A stretch of DNA of 64,000 nucleotides. It comes from Rhizobacter sp. OV335 (GTDB taxonomy: Bacteria > Pseudomonadota > Gammaproteobacteria > Burkholderiales > Burkholderiaceae_C). The notes beneath the pieces are model-generated. The model searched no databases. It was not told the DNA's origin and saw only the letters and a list, made by a program, of their open reading frames with translations. Position numbers and translations under genes: made by a program. Shown piece by piece: positions 19,431 through 29,046 of this stretch; the first letter of the stretch is position 1, and each line of letters opens with the position of its first letter. The stretch lies in NCBI RefSeq assembly GCF_900142965.1, contig NZ_FRCQ01000005.1, positions 62,001-126,000 on the forward strand, written 5' to 3'.

Positions 19431-20201
19431 ATGACTGCATCGACCCTTTCCCTCCGTTCGCTGCGCGGCCAGGTGGCCGTGATCACCGGCGGTTCGCGCG
19501 GCCTCGGCGCCGCGATCGCGCAACTGCTGGGCGAGGAGGGCATGACCCCGGTGATCGCCGACATCGCGCTGGAGCGCGCGCAGGACCGCGTCGCCGTGCT
19601 CGCCGAGGCCGGCATCACCGCTGCCGCCATGCACCTCGACGTCGGCGACGACGCCCAGGTCCGGTCCACGCTGGCCGCGGTGCGCGAACGCTTCGGCCGC
19701 CTCGACGTGGTGATCAACAACGCGGCGATCGACATCACCGTGCCGATCGGCGAGCTCGACGTCGACGACTGGGAGCGCGTGCTGCGCACCAACCTGACCG
19801 GCCCGTTCCTGGTGGCCCGGCATGCGGCGGCGATCATGGGGCCGCGCAGCAATGGCCCGGGCGGCGGCCAGCGCGGCGGCCACATCGTCAACATCGCGTC
19901 GACCGCCTCCAAGCGCGCCTGGCCGAACGCCGCCGCGTACCACGCCACCAAATGGGGCCTGCTCGGCCTGTCGCATGCGCTGCACGCCGAACTGCGGCCG
20001 CAAGGCATCAAGGTCTCGGCGGTGGTGGCCGGCGGCATGCGCACGCCGTTCCTGCTGGACCGCTTTCCCGACATCGACCCCGGCGTGCTGCAGGACCCGC
20101 TGAACGTCGCCAACGCGGTGCGCTTCGTGCTGATGCAGCCCGAGGAAACGGTGGTGCCCGAGGTGATGGTGCTGCCGATGCGCGAAACCTCGTGGCCGTG
20201 A
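19431..20201 (+). CDS. SDR family oxidoreductase
   Basis: A classical short-chain dehydrogenase/reductase of 256 residues. The cofactor motif TGGSRGLG is near residue 18, NNAA near 93, the catalytic serine is in IASTAS and the YHATK site is near residue 167. AAGGAG lies six bases before this ATG; an earlier in-frame start would lie inside repeat B2. The carbamoyltransferase gene follows 13 bases later, so the enzyme probably belongs to the sugar-modification locus. The substrate is unknown. Confidence 0.87.
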   Translation: MTASTLSLRSLRGQVAVITGGSRGLGAAIAQLLGEEGMTPVIADIALERAQDRVAVLAEAGITAAAMHLDVGDDAQVRSTLAAVRERFGRLDVVINNAAIDITVPIGELDVDDWERVLRTNLTGPFLVARHAAAIMGPRSNGPGGGQRGGHIVNIASTASKRAWPNAAAYHATKWGLLGLSHALHAELRPQGIKVSAVVAGGMRTPFLLDRFPDIDPGVLQDPLNVANAVRFVLMQPEETVVPEVMVLPMRETSWP

Positions 20202-20214
20202 AGGAGGACACCCG

Positions 20215-22002
20215 ATGATCACGCTGGGCATCAACGCCGCCTTCCACGACTCGGCCGCCGTGCTGGTGGCCGACGGCATCGTCGTCGCCGCCGCCGAGGA
20301 AGAGCGCTTCACCCGCATCAAGCACGCCAAGCGACCGGTGCCGTTCTCGGCCTGGGAGCTGCCGTTCAACGCCATCGATTTCTGCCTGAAACAGGCTGGC
20401 GCGACGCTCGCCGAGGTCGACCACGTCGCCTACAGCTACGATCCGATGGCCTTCCTCGGCACGCGCGCCGAGCCGGTGCTGTCACTGCCGCTGCAGCCGT
20501 CGGCCGAGCCCGACCCGCGCTGGGAGAACCCGTGGGATCCGCTGTTCGCGGCCTACATCGTCAACGCGCCGCGCCAGCTCGCCGGCGGCGCGCCGCACCA
20601 CCTGCGCAAGCGCCTGTCCGGCGTGCGGCCCGACGCCGCGCCGTACCGCTGGCATTTCGTCAGCCACCATGTGTGCCACCAGGCCAGTGCCTTCCTCGCG
20701 GCACCGTTCGCGCGTTGCGCGGTGATGACGCTGGACGGCCGCGGCGAGCAGGCGACCACCTGCTACGGCCGCTACCGCGACAGCCGCTACGAGGCGCTCG
20801 GCGAGGTGGTGATGCCGAACTCGCTCGGCCTGCTGTACGAGCAGGTCACCGCGCACCTGGGCTTCCTGCGCTCGAGCGACGAGTACAAGGTGATGGCGCT
20901 GGCCGCGCTCGGCATGCCGCGCTTCGCGTCGGCGCTGCGCTCGCACCTGCACGTCGGCGACGGCGGCCAGTACACCGTCGCGCCGATCGACCTGACGGCG
21001 CTGGCCGGCCCGCCGCGCGTGCCCGGCACGCCGATGACCGAGCGCGACCTCGACCTCGCCGCGTCGCTGCAGGACGTGCTCGAGGAGACGGTGCTGTCGC
21101 TGGCGCGCTGGCTGCGCGAGGCCAGCGGCGAGCGGCAACTGGCGATGGCCGGCGGCGTCGCGCTGAACTGCGTGATGAACTCGCGGCTGCGCGACAGCGG
21201 CATCTTCGACGCGGTGTGGGTGCAGCCGGCGGCCGGCGATGCCGGCACCGCGCTCGGCGCCGCGTTGTGGGCCGACGCCCGCGAGCGCCGCGGGCTGGCG
21301 CCGGAAGACGCCGACGGCCTGCAGGCGGACGGCGCGCAGGCGATCAGCACCTTCGGGCCGCGCCGCTGGCAGATGGACCACGCCTACCTCGGCCCCGGCT
21401 ACGACGATGCCGAGATCGAATCGCTGCTGCGCTGGGCGAAGCTGCGCTACCACCGTGCCGACGACCTGGCCGGCGAGACCGCACGGCTGCTGGCGGCCGA
21501 CCGGATCATCGGCTGGTTCCAGGGCCGCATGGAGTTCGGCCCGCGGGCGCTCGGTGCGCGCTCGATCCTCGCGTCGCCGATCGACCCGGCCATGCAGGCA
21601 CGCCTCAACGAGCTGAAGGACCGCGAGGATTTCCGGCCGGTCGCGCCGGCGCTGCCGCAGGAGGACCTGGCGCCCTGGTTCGCACCGGCCGGCGCGAACG
21701 ACGGCCGCTCGCCGTTCATGCTGTTCGTCTACGACCTGCAACCCGGCCAGGCGGCGCGCATCCCGTCGGCCTGTCACACCGACCGCACCGCGCGCGTGCA
21801 GACGGTGGACCCCGATACGAACCCGCGCTTCCATGCGCTGCTGAAGGCCTTCGGCGCGCTGACCGGCGTGCCGGTGCTGGTCAACACTTCGTTCAACGTG
21901 CGCGGCGAGCCGATCGTCTGCACGCCGCGCGCCGCCATCGAGGCCTTCGCCAGCACGCCGCTCGACGCGCTGGTGATCGGCAGCTTCATCGTGCGGAAGT
22001 GA
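20215..22002 (+). CDS. Carbamoyltransferase, NodU/CmcH/TobZ family
   Basis: A 595-residue enzyme expected to move a carbamoyl group from carbamoyl phosphate, via carbamoyl-adenylate, to a hydroxyl of a sugar or other small molecule. The N-terminal domain starts with GINAAFHDSAA and EEERFTRIKH and has the metal-site histidines in SHHVCHQASAF (about residue 145). The C-terminal YrdC-like part contains GWFQGRMEFGPRALGARSILASP (about 435-455) and NTSFNVRGEPIVCTP. GGAGG precedes the ATG. In a glycosyltransferase locus it most likely decorates a glycan. Its 3' end overlaps the convergent epimerase gene by 17 bases. Confidence 0.9.
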   Translation: MITLGINAAFHDSAAVLVADGIVVAAAEEERFTRIKHAKRPVPFSAWELPFNAIDFCLKQAGATLAEVDHVAYSYDPMAFLGTRAEPVLSLPLQPSAEPDPRWENPWDPLFAAYIVNAPRQLAGGAPHHLRKRLSGVRPDAAPYRWHFVSHHVCHQASAFLAAPFARCAVMTLDGRGEQATTCYGRYRDSRYEALGEVVMPNSLGLLYEQVTAHLGFLRSSDEYKVMALAALGMPRFASALRSHLHVGDGGQYTVAPIDLTALAGPPRVPGTPMTERDLDLAASLQDVLEETVLSLARWLREASGERQLAMAGGVALNCVMNSRLRDSGIFDAVWVQPAAGDAGTALGAALWADARERRGLAPEDADGLQADGAQAISTFGPRRWQMDHAYLGPGYDDAEIESLLRWAKLRYHRADDLAGETARLLAADRIIGWFQGRMEFGPRALGARSILASPIDPAMQARLNELKDREDFRPVAPALPQEDLAPWFAPAGANDGRSPFMLFVYDLQPGQAARIPSACHTDRTARVQTVDPDTNPRFHALLKAFGALTGVPVLVNTSFNVRGEPIVCTPRAAIEAFASTPLDALVIGSFIVRK

Positions 22003-22939
22003 GTTCGCGCCGGAAGTGCTCGATGGTGTCGCGCAGCCCGGCGTCCAGCGTTACGCGCGGGCACCAGCCGAGGTGGCGCTCGGCGAGCGAGATGTCGGGG
22101 CAGCGGCGCTTCGGGTCGTCGGCCGGCAGCGGCCGGTGCTCGAGGCGCGAGCGGCTGCCGGTCAGCCGCAGCACGCGCTCGGCCAGGTCGAGCACGCTGT
22201 ACTCCTGCGGGTTGCCGAGATTGACCGGGCCTTCGATCGACGCGTCCATCAGGCGCAGCAGGCCGTCGACGGTGTCGTCGACATGGCAGAAGCTGCGCGT
22301 CTGCCGGCCTTCGCCATACACCGTCAGCGGCTCGCCGCGCAGCGCCTGCACGATGAAGTTGCTGACGACCCGGCCGTCGCCCGGCCGCAGGCCCGGGCCG
22401 TAGCTGTTGAACAGCCGCGCGATGCGGACCTCGACGCCGCGCTCCAGGTGGTACGCCATGCACAGCGTTTCGGCGACGCGCTTGCCTTCGTCGTAGCAGG
22501 CGCGCGGACCGATCGGGTTGACGTGCCCGCGGTACGACTCGTGCTGCGGATGCACCTCCGGATCGCCGTAGACCTCGCTGGTGGAGGCCTGCAGCACCCG
22601 CGCACCCGATTGCAGCGCGACCTCGAGCGCCCGCCAGGTGCCCAGCGTGCTGGTCAGCGTGGTCTGTACCGGGCTGCGCTGGTAGGCGGCCGGGCTGGCC
22701 GGGCACGCGAGGTTGAAGATGCGCGCTGCCTCGCCCACCTCGGCCGGCCAGGGCTGCGTGATGTCATGGCGGCGCAGTGCGAAGCCGGGGTGCTCGGCCA
22801 GCGCCGCGACCGACGCCGGGTCGCCGGTCGAGAAATCGTCCAGCACCAGCACGCGGAACCCGCCCTCCAGCAAGCGCCGGCACAGGTGCCCGCCGAGGAA
22901 ACCGGCACCGCCGGTCACCACCGCCAGCGGCGCGTTCAT
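21986..22939 (-). CDS. NAD-dependent epimerase/dehydratase, UDP-glucuronate decarboxylase (UDP-xylose synthase)-like
   Basis: An extended SDR of 317 residues. The NAD motif GGAGFLGGHLC is near residue 9. ACYDEGKRVAET (YxxxK near 150) and RPGDGRVVSNFI are signatures of UDP-glucuronate decarboxylases, which turn UDP-glucuronate into UDP-xylose. The UDP-glucose dehydrogenase that would make the substrate is encoded at 31370-32770. The start overlaps the stop of the preceding glycosyltransferase gene by four bases (ATGA), so the two are translationally coupled. Confidence 0.82.
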   Translation of the reverse strand: MNAPLAVVTGGAGFLGGHLCRRLLEGGFRVLVLDDFSTGDPASVAALAEHPGFALRRHDITQPWPAEVGEAARIFNLACPASPAAYQRSPVQTTLTSTLGTWRALEVALQSGARVLQASTSEVYGDPEVHPQHESYRGHVNPIGPRACYDEGKRVAETLCMAYHLERGVEVRIARLFNSYGPGLRPGDGRVVSNFIVQALRGEPLTVYGEGRQTRSFCHVDDTVDGLLRLMDASIEGPVNLGNPQEYSVLDLAERVLRLTGSRSRLEHRPLPADDPKRRCPDISLAERHLGWCPRVTLDAGLRDTIEHFRRELTSAR

Positions 22940-24099
22940 GGCGCCGCCTTGCTGCGCGCGACGCGCCGGTTGCCGCCGAGCTCCGACAGCAGCCGGGCCG
23001 TGCGCTCGATGCTGTCGGCCAGCGCGAGCCGGGTCACCGCCCGCTCGCGCGCGCTCTCCCCCATGCGGCGCGCCAGCCCGGGCACCTGGAACAGCTGCGC
23101 CACCTGCTGGGCCACCGACTCGAAGTCGCGCGGGCCGACCAGCCAGCCGGTGCTGCCGCTCTCGACGATGTCGGGCACGCCGCCGACGTTGCTGGCCACC
23201 AGCGGCAGGCCGGTGGCCATCGCCTCCATCAGCGCCAGCGGCATCGCCTCCGATTGCGAGGTGCAGACCAGCGCGTCGAGCTGCCGGTACACCTGCGGCA
23301 TGTCGTCGCGCACGCCGGCCAGCAGCACCGCGTCGCCGAGTTCGAAGCGCGCGATGAACTGCGCCAGCGCCGCGCGCTGCGGGCCGTCGCCGACCAGCAC
23401 GAAGCGCGCCGCCGGCAGCAGCGTGCGCAGCAGCAGCACCGCGCGCAGGAACACGTCCGGCCCCTTCTCGGGCGACAAGCGGCCGACGAAGCCGATCAGC
23501 GGCTGGTCGTCGGCGAGGCCGAAATGGCGCCGCAGGTCGGCATCGTCGGCCAGGCCGGGGCGGAACACCTCGGTGTCGACGCCGTTCGGGATGCAGCTCA
23601 GCTGCGCCGCGTTGACGCCCATCGCGAGCGCCTGGAAGTAGCTGTGCCGGCACACCACCGCGACATGCGTGCCGGCGATGCGGTGCACCTCCAGGTCCAT
23701 CGGCGTGACGTGGCGGCTGTGCACCGTCGCGACGACCGGCTTGCCGCACAACTTGCCGACCAGCCCGGCCAGCAGGTGGGCGTTCGGCATGTGGGCGTGC
23801 AGCACGTCGATCGCGCCGGCGCGCACCAGCGCGCAGGTCGCGAGGATGCTGGCCCACGGCGGGTCGTCGGGCATGCCGGCGGTCATCACCTCGATGTCGA
23901 GCGCGCGCAGCTGCGCCGTCAGGCGGCTCTCGCAGGGGCACAGCACCGTCACCGTGAAGCGGTCGCGCGGCAGGCGCTCGACCAAGCGCAGCACGCAGCT
24001 TTCCATGCCGCCGACGATGGCGTTGCCGACGACCTCCAGCACGCGGGTGGGACCGCCGTCGGCAGGGGCCGGCGCGGTGACGAGGGGGCTCAGGCTCAT
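22936..24099 (-). CDS. Glycosyltransferase family 4
   Basis: A GT-B fold retaining glycosyltransferase of 387 residues, likely cytoplasmic or at the inner membrane face. The acceptor-side motif GGMESCVLRLVERL (about 30-43), the donor-domain start IGFVGRLSPEKGPD (about 200) and the EX7E motif SEAMPLALMEAMATG (about 288) are typical. AAGGAGAA precedes the ATG at 24099. It is followed by the coupled epimerase gene and preceded by the amidohydrolase gene after 21 bases, in one minus-strand operon. Confidence 0.87.
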   Translation of the reverse strand: MSLSPLVTAPAPADGGPTRVLEVVGNAIVGGMESCVLRLVERLPRDRFTVTVLCPCESRLTAQLRALDIEVMTAGMPDDPPWASILATCALVRAGAIDVLHAHMPNAHLLAGLVGKLCGKPVVATVHSRHVTPMDLEVHRIAGTHVAVVCRHSYFQALAMGVNAAQLSCIPNGVDTEVFRPGLADDADLRRHFGLADDQPLIGFVGRLSPEKGPDVFLRAVLLLRTLLPAARFVLVGDGPQRAALAQFIARFELGDAVLLAGVRDDMPQVYRQLDALVCTSQSEAMPLALMEAMATGLPLVASNVGGVPDIVESGSTGWLVGPRDFESVAQQVAQLFQVPGLARRMGESARERAVTRLALADSIERTARLLSELGGNRRVARSKAAP

Positions 24100-24120
24100 G
24101 GGGAAGGTTCTCCTTGGCTG

Positions 24121-24978
24121 TCAGCAGCAAACGGGCGTCAGCGGGCGCCCGGCGCCCAGCCGGACCGGCGCCGGGCTGCGGCCCAGCCAGGCGGCCGCGG
24201 TGCCGCTCCAGATGCGCTGGCGCGCCGCATCGTCGACCTGCAGCAGGTCGAGCAGCTCGGTGACCCAGCGCCGGCGTTCGGACAGCTCGCGCCCGGGGCA
24301 GGGCAGGAAGCAGTCGCTGCCGAACTGCAGCGAACCGGCGCCCAGCACCTCGAGCGCGCGCTGCAGCACTTCGCGCCGGTACGGCGGCGGCGGGCCGAAC
24401 GAGATGTCGAAGCGGAACTGCGCCTGCTCGGGCGGCACGCCGTGGATGCGGTCGATCAGCCCGACCGCGATCGCCTCGTCGGTCCACGGCCAGCCGAGGT
24501 GCGCGAGCGTGACGCGCGTGCCGGGGTGGTCGCGCAGCACCTCGAAGAACGACGGCCGGCAGAAGCGGCCGGAGCGCCCGTCGATGAAGATGCCGCTGTG
24601 GAACAGCACCGGCAGCCGCAGCTCGCTGGCGACGGCGAACACCGGCTGCACGCGGTCTTCGTAGGGGTACCAGCCGGTCGGCACCATCTTGACGCCGCGC
24701 AGCCCGAGCGTCTCGACCGCGTGCCGCAGGTCCTGCGCCGCCTGCGGGTCGCGCGGGTCGACCACCGCGAAGCCGGTGAGCCGGTCTTCATGGCCGCGCA
24801 CCAGCGCCGCGAGGTGCGCGTTGGCGCGCCGCAGCGATGCGGGGTCGTCGAGCGAGTAGCCGTTGTCGAGGAAGGGCGCGAGCAGCACGCCGATGTCGAC
24901 CTGCGCATCGTCGAGCGTGCGCAGCACGTCGTCGCGCGTCTCGCGGCCGGTGCAGTGCAGGTGGGCGTCGATCAGCAT
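24121..24978 (-). CDS. Amidohydrolase-like TIM-barrel metal hydrolase
   Basis: 285 residues. DAHLHCTG at residues 4-11 is the HxH metal motif at the end of the first strand. HSGIFIDG (about 120) and the later FGSDCFLP give further likely ligands. The pattern fits the Amidohydro_2-type family, whose members cleave or decarboxylate many substrates. The ATG at 24978 overlaps the end of the preceding glycosyltransferase–mutase gene by seven bases. Its role in a sugar locus is unclear. Confidence 0.72.
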   Translation of the reverse strand: MLIDAHLHCTGRETRDDVLRTLDDAQVDIGVLLAPFLDNGYSLDDPASLRRANAHLAALVRGHEDRLTGFAVVDPRDPQAAQDLRHAVETLGLRGVKMVPTGWYPYEDRVQPVFAVASELRLPVLFHSGIFIDGRSGRFCRPSFFEVLRDHPGTRVTLAHLGWPWTDEAIAVGLIDRIHGVPPEQAQFRFDISFGPPPPYRREVLQRALEVLGAGSLQFGSDCFLPCPGRELSERRRWVTELLDLLQVDDAARQRIWSGTAAAWLGRSPAPVRLGAGRPLTPVCC

Positions 24979-27587
24979 GCGCCGGCACCCGCCTGTGCAC
25001 CCTGGGTGCCGGCTCTTGCGTGCTCCCGCGCGGCCGGCGCCTCGTCGAGCAGCGCGCGCGCCTGCCCGGCGGCACGGCGGCCGGCCAGGAAGGCATGGTC
25101 GGAGTTGTAGTACTCCCATTCGGCGTAGCGGCCGGCCAGCACGATGTCGTACTGCGCGAGCCACTCGCGGATCACCGCCACGTGCGCCGCGCGCGCATGG
25201 TCGTACACCACGTAGGCGCCGGGCATGTCGACCTGGCCGGAAGAGATCACCTCGTCGTCGGGCGACAGCATGCCGACGCGGCGGCAGTCGGCGATGCAGC
25301 GCTCGACCAGCGCCGCGCCGTCGCACGGCAGCGGCTTCGACGCGGCGTAGGTGATCTCGCAGGTCAGCCCGCAGCAGCCGGGCGGGCTGCAGTGCGGGCT
25401 GGCGTTGCCCTGCACGAAGATGCGGTGGAACACGCTGTCTTCCGGGTAGTAGACCCAGTGCTTCTCGGTCAGGCGCTCGCGCCCGCCGCCGATGCGCACC
25501 CCCAGGTTGACGCAGCGCACCGCGACCTGGCGCAGCCCGAGCGCGGCGTCGCGCACCGCCTGCGGCGCCTCGTCGCCACAGGCTGCGACCAGCCGCGGCA
25601 GCGGCATCGTGCTGATCAGCGCATCGAAGCCGACCGAACGGCCGTCGTCCAGCCGCACCGTGCGCTGCCGCGGCGAGATCTGCAGCACCGCGGTCTTCAG
25701 CGCGAGCTCGCAGTTCAGCAGCGGCAGGAAGCCGTCCATCAGCGCCTGGAAGCCGCCGCGCAGCGGGTAGCCGAAGCGGGCGTTCGGCCCCATCGGCGCC
25801 GGCACCGGTTCCAGCGCGCCGTCGATCATCTGCTCGAGGTCGGGCAGCGGCACCCGGCCGCCCAGCCACGAGGTCTCCATCTCGGACAGCGGCACCGCCC
25901 ACAGCTTGCGGTTGTAGGGCAGCGCGAAGTGGCGCGCGATGCCGTCGCCCCAGACGCGGTGGATGAACTCCTCGAAGTTGCGCGGCGGTTCGGCCGTCAC
26001 GATGCCGCCCCGCGCATCGCCTTTCAACGGGCCGAAGCGCGCCTCGATCGCGCCGACCAGGCATTCCTTCAGCACCTGCGGCGGCAGGCCGTGCAGCGCG
26101 CCCTGGAACGGGTAGCGGGTGTAGGTGTCCTTGCTCCACACCCAGGCCTCGCGGTTCTGCCAGTGCAGGTTGTTGCCCAGCAGGCGCTCGTACAGGTCGA
26201 GCACGTACGGGTCGGTCGAGAACATGATGTGGCCGGCATGGTCGAAGGTGAAGCCGTCCTGCTGCACCGAGCGGCACCAGCCGCCGACGCGGTCCTCGCG
26301 CTCGACCAGCAGCGTCTGGCGGCGCGGTGCATCGCGGCCCAGTTCGTGCGCGGCGGCGAGGCCGGTCGGGCCGGCGCCGATCACCAGGTGGGCGACGCGG
26401 CGCGTGCCGCGGTGCCCGGCCGGCGTCATCGCCGCGGCGGCGTCCGACGGCGCCCCGGCGACCCCGGCCAGTTCGTGCAGCGGCGAGGCCGGCGCCGGCG
26501 CGTTGTCGAGCTCGGTGGCGAGCAGCGATGCGATGCGCGCGGCCGTGCGGTCCCACGACGATTGCGCCACGCGCGTGCGCATCGCGGCCACGCGCTCTTC
26601 GCGCTGTGCCGGCGTCTCGGCCAGCGCCGCCTCGCAGGCCGCGAGAAAGCCGGCGCTGTGGCCGGCGATCCGCACCAGGTCGCCGTGCAGCGAGACGACG
26701 TCCCGCACCGGCGTGCTGACGATCGGCTTTTCGCCGGCCATGTACTCGAGCGTCTTGGTCGGGCTGATGAAGCGCGTCGCCTCGTTGATCGCGAATGGCA
26801 TCAGGCACACGTCCCAGTCCGCCATCAGCTGCGGCAGGCGCGCATACGGCTGCTGGCCCAGCCACTGGATGTTCGGTGCGCGCGGCAGCAGCGCCGGGTC
26901 GATCTTGATGACCGGGCCGGCCATCTCGAACTGCCACCGCGGGCGGGCCGCCGCCAGGCTGCGCAGCAGCGACAGGTCGAAGCGTTCGTCGATCACGCCG
27001 AAGAAGCCCAGGCGCGGCGGCGCGTCCGGACTGCGCGGCGTCGGCGGCCGCGGTGCGAAGTGCGCCGCATCGACCGAACTCGGCAGGCAGTGGATGTTCG
27101 GGTGCAGCGCGCGCTTGGCCTGGAACAGGCTCGGGCCGCCGGTGAGTACCAGGTGCGCCGCCTTCAGCAGCGCGGTCTCGCGCTGGCGCAACTGGCGCGG
27201 CGCATCCTTGAAGGCCGACAGCTCGTCCATGCAGTCGTAGACGATCGCGCGCGGCTGGAGCTGGCTCGCCAGCGGCAGCGCCATCGGCGTGTAGAACCAC
27301 AGCAGGTGGTCGGTGATGCCGCGCTGGCGCAGGTGCTCGGCCAGCAGCGGGCGCAGCAGCGCGAGCTGGTCGTCGTGGAAGCCGGTCGCGGCGATCGGCG
27401 TGTGCGGCGTGACGACCTCGACGCCGTCGCACGGCGACGCGGTCTCAAGCCACGGCGGCTCGGTGCCGTGCACCGGCTCCTCGACGAACAGCACCGGGAA
27501 GCGCGGGGCCAGCCGCGACAGCAGTTGTTGCGGGCGCTGGTAGACGAAACCCCAGCGCAGGTGGGAGAAGACGATCAGGTGAGGCAT
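24972..27587 (-). CDS. Glycosyltransferase fused to a UDP-galactopyranose-mutase-like flavoprotein
   Basis: 871 residues in one frame. The N-terminal 380 residues look like a GT-B glycosyltransferase (HLRWGFVYQRPQQLLSRL, IVYDCMDELSAF, ISPTKTLEYMAGEKPIV). After a Pro/Ala-rich linker, an FAD-binding domain begins at about residue 403 (HLVIGAGPTGLAAAHELGR) and runs to the end, with DHAGHIMFSTDPYV, TRYPFQGALHGLP and NRKLWAVPLSEM as in UDP-galactopyranose mutases and related FAD enzymes. Fusion could channel a rearranged nucleotide sugar straight to the transferase. The start at 27587 overlaps the glycosidase gene by 13 bases. Confidence 0.83.
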   Translation of the reverse strand: MPHLIVFSHLRWGFVYQRPQQLLSRLAPRFPVLFVEEPVHGTEPPWLETASPCDGVEVVTPHTPIAATGFHDDQLALLRPLLAEHLRQRGITDHLLWFYTPMALPLASQLQPRAIVYDCMDELSAFKDAPRQLRQRETALLKAAHLVLTGGPSLFQAKRALHPNIHCLPSSVDAAHFAPRPPTPRSPDAPPRLGFFGVIDERFDLSLLRSLAAARPRWQFEMAGPVIKIDPALLPRAPNIQWLGQQPYARLPQLMADWDVCLMPFAINEATRFISPTKTLEYMAGEKPIVSTPVRDVVSLHGDLVRIAGHSAGFLAACEAALAETPAQREERVAAMRTRVAQSSWDRTAARIASLLATELDNAPAPASPLHELAGVAGAPSDAAAAMTPAGHRGTRRVAHLVIGAGPTGLAAAHELGRDAPRRQTLLVEREDRVGGWCRSVQQDGFTFDHAGHIMFSTDPYVLDLYERLLGNNLHWQNREAWVWSKDTYTRYPFQGALHGLPPQVLKECLVGAIEARFGPLKGDARGGIVTAEPPRNFEEFIHRVWGDGIARHFALPYNRKLWAVPLSEMETSWLGGRVPLPDLEQMIDGALEPVPAPMGPNARFGYPLRGGFQALMDGFLPLLNCELALKTAVLQISPRQRTVRLDDGRSVGFDALISTMPLPRLVAACGDEAPQAVRDAALGLRQVAVRCVNLGVRIGGGRERLTEKHWVYYPEDSVFHRIFVQGNASPHCSPPGCCGLTCEITYAASKPLPCDGAALVERCIADCRRVGMLSPDDEVISSGQVDMPGAYVVYDHARAAHVAVIREWLAQYDIVLAGRYAEWEYYNSDHAFLAGRRAAGQARALLDEAPAAREHARAGTQGAQAGAGAC

Positions 27588-28846
27588 GGCGGCTCCGTGG
27601 TGGAGAAGGTGGTGGAGAGGGTGGCGGGAAGAAAGGGATGGGTAGCGCTGTCGGCACAGAGGGAGGGCAGCAGTGGTGCCGCCGTGTGCGGCAGCCGCCC
27701 CTGCCATTTCTGCAGCGTGCGGGCGTACGGCAGGTCGAGCACGCGCTGGCGGGCCTGCGGCTGCGCATGGTCGACGTCCCACAGGCCGCTGTGGTGCCAG
27801 TGCGAGGCATCGTCCCAGTCGAAGCGGTCGACCAGCGGGTACAGGCACAGGCCGAGCACCGGCACGCCGTCGCGCCGCGCTGCCAGCACCTCGGCGGCGA
27901 TCTCGTCGAGCCAGGCACTGCGGCCGCTGCCGAAATGGCTGGTCTCGGCGACGACGAGCGGCCGTTCGTAGCGCTGCCAGGCATCGGCCAACAGCGCGCA
28001 CAGCGGACGCCGGCGCGGATCGCCTTCGTGCCAGCGCAGCCGGCGCTCGGTGCCGGCTTCCCACTGGCCGCTGTGGTAGTGGTTGACGCCGACCAGGTCG
28101 AGTGCGTCGGCGTGGCCGCCGCAGGCCGGATCGAGGCGGCCGGCGATCAGGTCCCACACCTGCCACTGGTAGCCCGCGACGCGCGCGGCCAACGGTGCGA
28201 GCTCCGGCTGCTCGCGCGGCGCGACCACGTGGACGACCGGCTCGACGTGCAGGAAGCGCGCGCGCGGATCGACCCGGCGCACTGCGTCGATGGCCGCCAG
28301 CACGGCCCGCACCAGGCGGCACTTCACGTCGTAGCCGCTGGCCTCGGTGCGCGCGCCGCGCTGCTCCGGGTCGCCGCGGTAGGGATGGATCAGGTTGGTC
28401 TCGGACACCGCCCACGACAGGAAGCCGATCTCGTTGACGAGGTTGTAGACCGGCGGCGCGTCGTGGAAGGGCGCGAGCACCTCGGCCGCGGCGGCGGCGA
28501 AGCGCGCGAAGCGGTCGATCAGCGCGTCGTCGAACAGGCTCAGGTCGGGCGGCGTGCCGTAGTGCATGAAGGTCCACACCACCTGCAGGCCGTGGCGTCG
28601 GGCGGTGCGCGCGATGTAGAGCGCGCGCTTGAAGTCGTGGCGGCCCGGCGACGGCTCCGCGAGCCGCCAGCCGATGCTCTCGCGCACGCCGAGCAGGCCG
28701 TGCTCGCGGGCGCGCAGGTAGTCGCCGTTCAGCAGTTCGAGGTGGGCCGTGCGCCCGAGCATGTCGAGCGGCTCGGCGGCGGCATTCAGGTGGTCCGCGC
28801 CTTCGAAGCCGCCCATCCAGAAGGAGTGCAGCGGCGAGCGGGTCAT
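27575..28846 (-). CDS. Glycoside-hydrolase-like TIM-barrel protein (beta-glucosidase / GH1-like)
   Basis: 423 residues without signal peptide, so cytoplasmic. FMHYGTPPDL, YNLVNEIGFLS (probable acid/base Glu in NE, about 150) and VAETSHFGSG (probable nucleophile Glu, about 310) follow the order of clan GH-A catalytic residues. FWMGGFEGADH near the N terminus resembles uncharacterised glycosidase-like proteins found beside glycosyltransferases. No strong ribosome binding site is visible before the ATG at 28846. A sigma-54-type site (28901-28914) lies upstream. It is the first gene of the minus-strand operon running to 21986. Confidence 0.7.
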   Translation of the reverse strand: MTRSPLHSFWMGGFEGADHLNAAAEPLDMLGRTAHLELLNGDYLRAREHGLLGVRESIGWRLAEPSPGRHDFKRALYIARTARRHGLQVVWTFMHYGTPPDLSLFDDALIDRFARFAAAAAEVLAPFHDAPPVYNLVNEIGFLSWAVSETNLIHPYRGDPEQRGARTEASGYDVKCRLVRAVLAAIDAVRRVDPRARFLHVEPVVHVVAPREQPELAPLAARVAGYQWQVWDLIAGRLDPACGGHADALDLVGVNHYHSGQWEAGTERRLRWHEGDPRRRPLCALLADAWQRYERPLVVAETSHFGSGRSAWLDEIAAEVLAARRDGVPVLGLCLYPLVDRFDWDDASHWHHSGLWDVDHAQPQARQRVLDLPYARTLQKWQGRLPHTAAPLLPSLCADSATHPFLPATLSTTFSTTEPPCLT

Positions 28847-28900
28847 CGAGGTTTCGGGCAGCACGATTTGAAAAATGAGAGCGAGGGTTGCCGGACCTCG

Positions 28901-28914
28901 GCAAGCCACATGCC
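28901..28914 (-). promoter_or_regulatory. Candidate sigma-54 promoter of the glycosidase–glycosyltransferase operon
   Basis: On the minus strand this reads GGCATGTGGCTTGC: GGCAYG, four bases, TTGC, a full match to the sigma-54 consensus. The ATG at 28846 is 54 bases downstream. Confidence 0.55.
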
Positions 28915-28984
28915 GCGGAACTTCTGCGGCTTCGAAGGCGCGCGCGTGAAATGTTTGCAGCAATGCGATGTGGATTGCCGCAAA

Positions 28985-29011
28985 TGAAAACGCCCCGCGG
29001 GGCGGGGCGTT
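28985..29011 (-). terminator. Intrinsic terminator of the glycine-rich protein gene
   Basis: A perfect 10-bp stem (AACGCCCCGC with its complement, three-base loop), followed on the minus strand by TTTT. It lies 36 bases after the stop of the gene at 29047-29859. Confidence 0.75.
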
Positions 29012-29046
29012 GGAAGCGTCACCGGCACGCGGGCCGGTGCAATGCG

